Shown here: in pieces, positions 1-5,581 of the stretch
Position numbering within the stretch: the first letter of the stretch is position 1
Layout of the letters: each line of letters begins with the position of its first letter
Origin: Flavobacteriaceae bacterium UBA980
GTDB taxonomy: Bacteria; Bacteroidota; Bacteroidia; Flavobacteriales; Flavobacteriaceae
Reading direction: 5' to 3'
DNA: 5,581 bases
Assembly (NCBI GenBank): GCA_002292265.1
Contig: DBBQ01000049.1
Location: 6,830-12,410 of the forward strand
The notes under the pieces: generated by a model
Database searches by the model: none
The model's input: the letters and a program-made list of their open reading frames with translations, nothing else
Told to the model about the DNA's origin: nothing
Program-made: the position numbers and the translations under genes

Positions 1-1542
1 AACTAAAGTTCCGTCATAGTCTAATAACAGCATTTTTTTATCCGCCTGCTTGAAGGATTCTGCCATTGATGTAATCCGTTGCGTATTCAACTTTTGAACG
101 CCTACTTCTTCTTTTGGTTCTACTTTTACCTCCAGCGCATCCATAAATTCTTTTGCCCAGTAGTTTACTGTATACCTACTGAGTCTTTTTTGCATACTGC
201 TGTTGCGCTTTTTTTGCTCTTCAACAGGCATCACAATCGCTTTTTGTATCGCATCGGCCATAGCATTTCGGTCAAAGGGATTCACCAAAATCGCTTCGTA
301 TAGCTCCTTAGAGGCCCCTGCCATTTCACTTAAAATAAGTACGCCGTCCCCTTTGACACGAGTCGCTACATATTCTTTTGCCACCAAATTCATCCCATCC
401 CGAACGGGGGTTATCATTGCAATATCAGAAGTCATATAAAGGTCTATAAGATCATCAAAATCCATTGCGCGGTAGTAATACCAAATCGGTGTCCAGTTCA
501 CCGTTGCATACTTTCCATTGATACGACCCACCACTTCGTCAGTTTCTTTTTTTAATCGTTTGTATTCAGGAACATCAGAACGAGAGGGAACGGTAAGCAT
601 TACTAAACGAACCTTCTCTAAATATTCGGGGTATTTGTCTAAAAACAGGTCAAAGGCCTTGATGCGATTTATTACCCCCTTGGTGTAGTCTAAACGGTCA
701 ATAGATAAAATGAGCTTGCTGTCGTCTGCACTCTTTAGGTGTACATCCAGTTGAATTTTCAATTCTGACTTTTCGGTCTGTTTTTGCGCAAAATGTGTTT
801 GAGCTGCGTCATTAAATTTGGTGTAATCAATTCCCATAGGGAAGGTATCCACAACCACTTCTCTACTGCCAACAGTGACTCTGTTAAACTGAACGTTTTT
901 TCGTAAAATACGTTTTGCCGAACTTAAAAAATGACGCTCATAATCATAGGTGTGAAAACCGATGAGATCCGCCCCCAAAACCCCTTCTAGCAAAGGCTCT
1001 CGCCAAGGGAAAATTCTGAAAATTTCAAATGAGGGGAACGGGATGTGTAGGAAAAACCCTATTGTAACGTCAGGACAGGCATCTCGTATCATCTTTGGAC
1101 ATAACATGAGTTGGTAGTCTTGAATCCAAACCGTATCTCCAGGCTCAATTCGATCAATAACAGCTTTACTAAACTTCTCGTTGACTTCTACATAAGAGTC
1201 CCAGTGCGCCTTGTTAAAAATAGAAAACTCGATAAAGTAGTGAAACAGTGGCCACAAACACTTGTTTGGGAGCCCGTAATAAAAATCGTCAATCTCTTCA
1301 GTACTTAAACTAACGGGACAATAATTATTTTCGGTTAACGAGTCTTTTAGTGGTTCCCATTCAGATTCATCAAGTGTGTCGCTTCCTATTCCAGGCCACC
1401 CTACCCAAAGCGAATTTTTGTTTTTGTGTACCGAATGTAATCCCGTAGCTAAACCGCCACTAGTGGGGGTAAATTCGAAAGAATTTTCTACTTTCGTTAT
1501 TCGAATTGGTAGTCTGTTTGAAACGATTATAGTCTTTCCCAT
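1..1542 (-). CDS. otsA: Bifunctional trehalose-6-phosphate synthase/phosphatase (partial, 3' end outside window)
   Basis: This cytoplasmic enzyme should transfer glucose from UDP-glucose to glucose-6-phosphate (GT20, OtsA-type) and then dephosphorylate trehalose-6-phosphate with a fused OtsB-type HAD domain. Reading the minus strand from 1542 gives 514 residues without a stop. Synthase landmarks are the N-terminal VSNRLP (7-12) with R10, the SGGL loop (28-31), WIQDYQL with D142, HIPFP with H166, DRLDYTKG with R283 and K288, and RDGMNLVAKEY with D382 and E390. These match the UDP-glucose and glucose-6-phosphate contacts known in E. coli OtsA. A charged linker (about 471-490) leads to LLLDYDGTLV, the HAD motif I with D508 and D510, where the window ends. 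The start is well fixed: an in-frame stop lies at 1573-1575 with no other ATG between, and the conserved strand begins at residue 4. It is divergent from the GH15 gene. The phosphatase function is inferred from motif I only, since the remaining phosphatase domain is missing here. Confidence 0.95.
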   Translation of the reverse strand, partial: MGKTIIVSNRLPIRITKVENSFEFTPTSGGLATGLHSVHKNKNSLWVGWPGIGSDTLDESEWEPLKDSLTENNYCPVSLSTEEIDDFYYGLPNKCLWPLFHYFIEFSIFNKAHWDSYVEVNEKFSKAVIDRIEPGDTVWIQDYQLMLCPKMIRDACPDVTIGFFLHIPFPSFEIFRIFPWREPLLEGVLGADLIGFHTYDYERHFLSSAKRILRKNVQFNRVTVGSREVVVDTFPMGIDYTKFNDAAQTHFAQKQTEKSELKIQLDVHLKSADDSKLILSIDRLDYTKGVINRIKAFDLFLDKYPEYLEKVRLVMLTVPSRSDVPEYKRLKKETDEVVGRINGKYATVNWTPIWYYYRAMDFDDLIDLYMTSDIAMITPVRDGMNLVAKEYVATRVKGDGVLILSEMAGASKELYEAILVNPFDRNAMADAIQKAIVMPVEEQKKRNSSMQKRLSRYTVNYWAKEFMDALEVKVEPKEEVGVQKLNTQRITSMAESFKQADKKMLLLDYDGTLV

Positions 1543-1574
1543 TTGTACTATTTTTAACTGCGAATTACAATTTT
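1543..1574. promoter_or_regulatory. Divergent intergenic region between the trehalose synthase and GH15 genes
   Basis: Only 32 bases separate the two start codons, so promoter elements of each gene must overlap this gap or lie inside the other gene's 5' coding sequence. No exact TAnnTTTG box is present on either strand. The best plus-strand candidate is TATTTTTA (1549-1556, 7 of 8 positions); the best minus-strand candidate is TAAAATTG (1575 down to 1568, 7 of 8). Neither has a TTG at the usual -33 distance. A short inverted repeat, TTGTA (1543-1547) and TACAA (1566-1570), spans the gap and places TACAA just upstream of both ATGs. Neither gene has a Shine-Dalgarno sequence, as is normal in Bacteroidota. 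The regulatory role is inferred from position. Confidence 0.4.
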
Positions 1575-3416
1575 ATGGCAAAAATTTCATTTACTTCACC
1601 TGCCCCCACATTAAACTTCGGCATTATTGGAAATTGTAAATCTGCGGCACTTATAAATGAGGATTCTTCAATTGATTGGTGTTGTTTGCCACAATTTGAT
1701 TCCCCGTCTGTGTTTGGTAAAGTTATTGATGAAAATATAGGAGGGCACTTTAAAATCGAATGTGATACGAGTTATCACATTACACAAACATACATAAAAA
1801 ATACGGCGATACTTTGTACACGCTTTGAAAACGACGACAATGCTTTCGAGGTGCTTGATTTTATGCCCCGTTTTCAGAAAGATAATGGTTCCTATCATGC
1901 CCCACCTGAGCTCAGCCGTATACTGAGGCACGTGAAAGGAAAACCTAGCTGTAGGATCATTTACAATCCAAAACTGGAGTACGCTCTTGGTGAAACAAAA
2001 AGTTATGTAAAGAAAAATTTTATCGTAAGTATTGTTGATGATGTCAACTACGACACCTTGTTTTTATATAGCAATTTAGATTATGAAGCGATTTTAGCAG
2101 GAACTGAAATGAGTATCACAGGAGAGCATTTTATGACCATTTCCTACAATGAAAAACTCAATGCTCCCTCCCTTGAAAATTCGCTTTTGACGTTTGAGAA
2201 AACAAAAGTATATTGGTTAAACTGGTGTCACAAGACACCTTCTTTCAAGAATTATAACGAGCAGATTTTAAGAAGTGCCATGACGCTGAAGCTACTGACT
2301 TTCGAAAAGACAGGAGCGGTTTTGGCAGCGGCCACTACGTCATTTCCAGAAACCATTGGAGAGGTGCGAAATTGGGATTACCGCTTTTGTTGGATTAGAG
2401 ATGCCTCGATGGTGATCAAAGTAATTGCCAAACTGGGACATGTACAAATTGTCAAAAACTTTATCCGATACATTATTGACCTCATTCCAGACAAGAACGA
2501 GAAGCTCCAAATCATGTATGGCATTAGTGGCGAGAAAATACTCACAGAGAAAACCTTAGACCACCTGGATGGGTTCAAAGGATCCAAGCCTGTACGTGTT
2601 GGAAATGCGGCCTATGTGCAAAAGCAAAACGACATTTATGGAATTCTGATGGATGTAATTCATTATCAAATGGAGCAATTCTCAGATAAAAAGGACGAAT
2701 ATGAAGAGCTTTGGTCAATTGTTAAGTCCATAGTGTGGGTGGTTAAAAACAATTGGAAACTTGCAGACAAAGGGATTTGGGAGTTTCGACACGAAGACAG
2801 ACATTTTACATTTTCCAAATTACTTTGTTGGGTTGCTGTGGACCGTGCGATTAAAATTTCGACTCTAGTCAACGCAGAAAAATCAGTAGAAAAATGGGAA
2901 ACACTCCGCGATGAAATCTATGACGATATCATGGAGCATGCCTGGAGCGAAACAAAACAAGCATTCACACAGTCCTATCATTCGGAGCACCTTGATGCTT
3001 CTGTACTTCTTATGGAATACTATGGGTTTATTGATGCGAAAAACCCAAAATTCGTTAAAACGGTAAAAGCTATTGAATCAGAATTAATGCACGAAGGACT
3101 TTTATATCGCTATAAAAATGAAGATGACTTTGGATTGCCAAGCTCCTCGTTTACCGTGTGTACCTTCTGGTTTATCAATAGCTTATTTAAAATTGGCGAA
3201 GAAGAAAAATCCAAAAAACTATTCGATGAGTTATTGTCCTACAGCAATCATTTGGGCTTATTTAGCGAAGACATCGATTTCTCTTCAAAGCAATTGTTAG
3301 GAAATTTCCCACAAGCCTACTCACACCTGGCACTTATTGATAATGCATTGAATTTTAATGAAACAACTACTGCGAGTAAAATGCCGAAACCTTCGTTGAA
3401 ATTGAAAGTCTCTTAA
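1575..3416 (+). CDS. Glycoside hydrolase family 15 protein (glucoamylase/trehalase-like)
   Basis: This is a complete 613-residue GH15 enzyme, an inverting hydrolase that releases glucose from alpha-glucosides. The N-terminal beta-sandwich domain (about 14-220) opens with the typical NFGIIGNCKSAALI and SIDWCCLPQFDSPSVFG (14-48). The (alpha/alpha)6 catalytic barrel (about 225-595) carries RNWDYRFCWIRDAS (265-278), LQIMYGISGE (311-320), GIWEFR with E403 as probable general acid, and GLFSEDID with E565 as probable general base, followed by LGNFPQAYSH. There is no signal peptide or membrane segment, so it is likely cytoplasmic. The ATG at 1575 is the only one ahead of the conserved N-terminus. The length is normal for this bacterial group. 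Neighbourhood with trehalose-6-phosphate synthase/phosphatase, and the existence of GH15 trehalases in mycobacteria, make trehalase a reasonable guess. Hydrolysis of maltooligosaccharides or another alpha-glucan is equally compatible with the sequence. The last 20 residues are a variable, lysine-rich tail. Family assignment is firm; the substrate is not known. Confidence 0.93.
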   Translation: MAKISFTSPAPTLNFGIIGNCKSAALINEDSSIDWCCLPQFDSPSVFGKVIDENIGGHFKIECDTSYHITQTYIKNTAILCTRFENDDNAFEVLDFMPRFQKDNGSYHAPPELSRILRHVKGKPSCRIIYNPKLEYALGETKSYVKKNFIVSIVDDVNYDTLFLYSNLDYEAILAGTEMSITGEHFMTISYNEKLNAPSLENSLLTFEKTKVYWLNWCHKTPSFKNYNEQILRSAMTLKLLTFEKTGAVLAAATTSFPETIGEVRNWDYRFCWIRDASMVIKVIAKLGHVQIVKNFIRYIIDLIPDKNEKLQIMYGISGEKILTEKTLDHLDGFKGSKPVRVGNAAYVQKQNDIYGILMDVIHYQMEQFSDKKDEYEELWSIVKSIVWVVKNNWKLADKGIWEFRHEDRHFTFSKLLCWVAVDRAIKISTLVNAEKSVEKWETLRDEIYDDIMEHAWSETKQAFTQSYHSEHLDASVLLMEYYGFIDAKNPKFVKTVKAIESELMHEGLLYRYKNEDDFGLPSSSFTVCTFWFINSLFKIGEEEKSKKLFDELLSYSNHLGLFSEDIDFSSKQLLGNFPQAYSHLALIDNALNFNETTTASKMPKPSLKLKVS

Positions 3417-3490
3417 GAAGACGTCATAAGTTGCGTTGATATTCTAAGTCTACCCTAGGGAGTCCTATCTTTAGCTAATACAGACCCTCT

Positions 3491-3521
3491 TTAGACTTTT
3501 CTTTAAAAAGATGTAGCTTTG
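3491..3521 (+). promoter_or_regulatory. Candidate Bacteroidota-type promoter of the M14 peptidase gene
   Basis: TAGCTTTG at 3514-3521 is an exact match to the Bacteroidota -7 consensus TAnnTTTG. A TTA at 3491-3493, one base off the -33 TTG, lies 20 bases upstream, within the usual spacing. The box ends 14 bases before the ATG at 3536, so the transcript would have a leader of only a few bases. It suggests that the peptidase is transcribed independently of the GH15 gene, which ends 119 bases upstream of this ATG. Confidence 0.55.
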
Positions 3522-3535
3522 GGAAAAACACTTTT

Positions 3536-5581
3536 ATGAGAATTTTCCTTTTGACATTCCTGGCGACGACTTCTTTGGTAGGCCAAGACTATTTCACTGA
3601 GCGGTATCAACCTTTTCAACCTTCTATTCCTTCTCCAGAAACCTTTTTGGAATACGAGATTGGCTCGCAGCACACCCGACACGATCAAATTGTAGCCTAT
3701 TTACAAGAATTGGCAGAGGTGTCAGACCAAGCAGAAATCACCTATTATGGGAAGACACATGAAGGAAGAAAACTCATCTTATTGATTGTGAGCACTTCGG
3801 AGAATTTAGCAGAACTGAAAAGCATACAAAAACAGCATTTAGATTATGCAGAAGGGAGGTTGGAGACCCGACCCGATATTCCAGCGATTATCAATTTGGC
3901 ATACAACGTTCACGGAAATGAACCTTCCAGCTCGGAGGCGGCATTGCTTGCAGCCTACACATTAGTAGCTTCAGAAGACCCACAGATTCAGTCCTTTCGT
4001 GAAAATGCAATTATTTTTATCGACCCTACCATCAATCCCGATGGAAGAGACCGCCATACACAATGGGCCAACACCTACAAAGGAAGCCCCTTAGTTTCAG
4101 ATCCGCTAGATGCCGAACACAACGAAGCATGGCCCCGCGGGAGAACCAACCATTATTGGTTTGACTTAAACCGAGATTGGCTACTGGCAATCAACCCTGA
4201 AAGCCAAGGAAAACTAAATTGGTACCATCAGTGGTATCCCAATGTGGTAACCGATTTTCACGAAATGGGAACTCAAAGCACCTATTTCTTTGAACCGATG
4301 AAAGTCAATGGATCCAAAGACCCCATTATGCCAAAAGACAATTATATCAAGTTGAACGACCTTTTTGCAGCGTATTTTTCGGAAAATCTAGACAGTATTG
4401 GATCGTTGTATTTTACCAAAGAAGTTTTTGATGGAACTTATCCGGGCTATGGTTCCTCGTATCCCGATTTACAGGGAGGACTGGGATTACTTTTTGAACA
4501 AGCCAGTTCCAGAGGGTTAAAGCAAAAAACAGCCTATGGGGAGATTACCTTTCCCTTTACGATACGTAATCAGTTTGTATCTAGTTTAGCCACCGTTCAG
4601 GCCGCTGTAGAAAACAAAGCGTTACTCCGAGACTATCAAAAAGCATTTTTTGAAAGCGCCTTAACCCGCAGCAAGCGAAGCAAAATCAAAGCCTATAATT
4701 TTACAGAAACCGATCAAAATAGAACTCGCGCCTTTTTAGACAAACTGATTCGTCACCGTGTAAAGGTCCTAAAAACCGGAACCCACAGTTATAGCGTACC
4801 CACCGAACAACCCCAGTACAGGATGGTACAAACTTTTTTTGAAACCTACGACACCTATCGGGATAGTGTCTACTACGATGCCTCTGCTTGGTCCGTAGCG
4901 AATTTTTACAACATCAAATACAAGACAGCTTTAAAAACACCTTCGGGCGCTCCGGTAGCACTAGAGGATTTGATCCAACTCCAACCCCTACAAAAATCCA
5001 ATTATGCTTATGTTGTAGAGAGCAAGGACTATCATATTCCTGCACTGACCTATTACTTACAGGATCAAGGAATTACAGTAGCCTCTGCTTTTAGACCTTT
5101 TGGCACTAAAGAGAAAGGACTATTTTCTTTTGGAAGTCTTGTCATTCCTGTAGCTCCGCAGAAAAAATCAGCAGAAGAGGTGTATGAAATTTTAAGTCAA
5201 GCGCAAGATCAATTCAAGATTCAAATTCAAGACGTATCCACGGGGTTCAGTTCGAGTGGGGTAGATCTAGGAAGTCGATATATAAGACCGCTAAAACAAC
5301 CCAAAGCAGTATTACTCATCGGCGACGGGGTTCGTTCGTATGAAGCAGGAGAGGTCTGGCACCTTCTGGATACCCGAGTGGGAATGCCCATCACCAAAGT
5401 CCATCAAAATGATTTTAATAAAGTCCCACTAGACCAATACAACACCCTAGTATTAGTTTCAGGAAACTACAAATGGGACGAAAAAACTACTGAAAAATTA
5501 AAAACCTGGGTTGCCAAAGGCAATACAATTGTTGCACAGGGCACTGCAACCACGGCGTTGATCAAACATAAAATCGTCCAA
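3536..5581 (+). CDS. Secreted M14 family zinc carboxypeptidase-like metallopeptidase with C-terminal glutaminase-like domain (partial)
   Basis: The frame is open for 682 residues and runs off the window. A short signal peptide (R2, hydrophobic stretch 3-16, probable cleavage near G16/Q17) indicates export to the periplasm or beyond; no lipobox cysteine is seen. The M14 domain spans about 40-360. HGNE gives zinc ligands H126 and E129, and DFHEMG gives the third ligand H242. INPDGRDR (166-173) and FDLNRDW (N212, R213) match substrate-carboxylate contacts of carboxypeptidase A. LLFEQASSRG supplies the catalytic glutamate E321. A linker region (about 365-585) follows, then a Rossmann-like segment starting KAVLLIGDGVRSYEAG (590-605) that resembles class I glutaminase/DJ-1-like domains found at the end of this peptidase subfamily. 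Family members are roughly 800-850 residues as I recall, so the C-terminus is missing here. The start is supported by an in-frame stop at 3476-3478 with no other ATG between. The peptide substrate is unknown; protein scavenging or cell-wall peptide trimming are both possible. Confidence 0.9.
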   Translation, partial: MRIFLLTFLATTSLVGQDYFTERYQPFQPSIPSPETFLEYEIGSQHTRHDQIVAYLQELAEVSDQAEITYYGKTHEGRKLILLIVSTSENLAELKSIQKQHLDYAEGRLETRPDIPAIINLAYNVHGNEPSSSEAALLAAYTLVASEDPQIQSFRENAIIFIDPTINPDGRDRHTQWANTYKGSPLVSDPLDAEHNEAWPRGRTNHYWFDLNRDWLLAINPESQGKLNWYHQWYPNVVTDFHEMGTQSTYFFEPMKVNGSKDPIMPKDNYIKLNDLFAAYFSENLDSIGSLYFTKEVFDGTYPGYGSSYPDLQGGLGLLFEQASSRGLKQKTAYGEITFPFTIRNQFVSSLATVQAAVENKALLRDYQKAFFESALTRSKRSKIKAYNFTETDQNRTRAFLDKLIRHRVKVLKTGTHSYSVPTEQPQYRMVQTFFETYDTYRDSVYYDASAWSVANFYNIKYKTALKTPSGAPVALEDLIQLQPLQKSNYAYVVESKDYHIPALTYYLQDQGITVASAFRPFGTKEKGLFSFGSLVIPVAPQKKSAEEVYEILSQAQDQFKIQIQDVSTGFSSSGVDLGSRYIRPLKQPKAVLLIGDGVRSYEAGEVWHLLDTRVGMPITKVHQNDFNKVPLDQYNTLVLVSGNYKWDEKTTEKLKTWVAKGNTIVAQGTATTALIKHKIVQ

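Noticed and set aside
79..439. Two overlapping plus-strand open frames (79-303 and 203-439) that might be small proteins
   Set aside because: They lie antisense within the trehalose synthase coding sequence, whose conserved GT20 protein is read from the other strand. Their sequences look like low-complexity shadows.
1489..1496. TACTTTCG on the plus strand as a GH15 promoter (7 of 8 to TAnnTTTG)
   Set aside because: It lies 78 bases from the ATG inside the synthase coding sequence and has no TTG at the expected -33 distance.
1111..1639. Plus-strand frames 1111-1308 and 1376-1639 as small genes upstream of the GH15 gene
   Set aside because: Both overlap the 5' part of the synthase gene on the opposite strand, and the second also runs out of frame into the GH15 gene. 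Neither has a recognisable domain or start context.
3453..3460. Perfect palindrome CCCTAGGG in the gap after the GH15 gene
   Set aside because: It is a single 8-base palindrome without a second copy in the window or any promoter element around it; it is most likely chance.
3446..3498. Inverted repeat AAGTCTA / TAGACTT (3446-3452, 3492-3498) followed by a T-rich stretch, plus the smaller hairpin TAGG-gagt-CCTA (3456-3467), as a terminator of the GH15 gene
   Set aside because: The long repeat has a 39-base loop and the small hairpin only a 4-base stem without a clean T run. Neither is stable enough to call, and the right arm overlaps the candidate promoter of the peptidase gene.
1668..3688. 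Minus-strand frames at 1668-1931, 2378-2587, 2666-2872 and 3503-3688, and the plus-strand frame at 3118-3300
   Set aside because: They are alternative-frame shadows of the GH15 and M14 genes, whose own frames carry full family motifs.
4888..5094. Plus-strand 68-residue frame inside the peptidase gene
   Set aside because: It lies in a different frame within the continuous peptidase reading frame and has no recognisable feature.

Overview
The window reads as a piece of a Bacteroidota chromosome, most likely from a (marine) Flavobacteriia species. The evidence is moderately AT-rich DNA, start codons without Shine-Dalgarno sequences, one exact match to the Bacteroidota -7 promoter motif TAnnTTTG, and protein types typical of that group (fused trehalose-6-phosphate synthase/phosphatase, GH15 hydrolase, large secreted M14 peptidase). 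This assignment is an inference; no rRNA or other marker gene is present.

Layout. (1) Bases 1-1542, minus strand: the N-terminal 514 residues of a bifunctional trehalose-6-phosphate synthase/phosphatase. The complete GT20 synthase domain is present, and the window edge cuts the protein just after the first motif of the fused phosphatase domain. (2) Bases 1543-1574: a 32-base divergent gap. (3) Bases 1575-3416, plus strand: a complete cytoplasmic GH15 hydrolase of 613 residues (glucoamylase/trehalase-like). (4) Bases 3417-3535: a 119-base gap holding a good flavobacterial-type promoter close to the next start. (5) Bases 3536-5581, plus strand: the first 682 residues of a secreted M14 zinc carboxypeptidase-like protein that runs off the right edge.

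The first two genes plausibly form a trehalose module. The fusion enzyme would make trehalose from UDP-glucose and glucose-6-phosphate, and the divergent GH15 enzyme could hydrolyse trehalose or another alpha-glucoside. The peptidase appears to be an independent transcription unit for an exported protein and has no visible functional link to trehalose. All three reading frames are intact. I see no mobile element, CRISPR array, RNA gene or clearly new system. The points worth a second look are the very compact divergent trehalose locus, the unresolved GH15 substrate, the short-leader promoter of the peptidase, and the peptidase's apparently non-catalytic glutaminase-like C-terminal domain.
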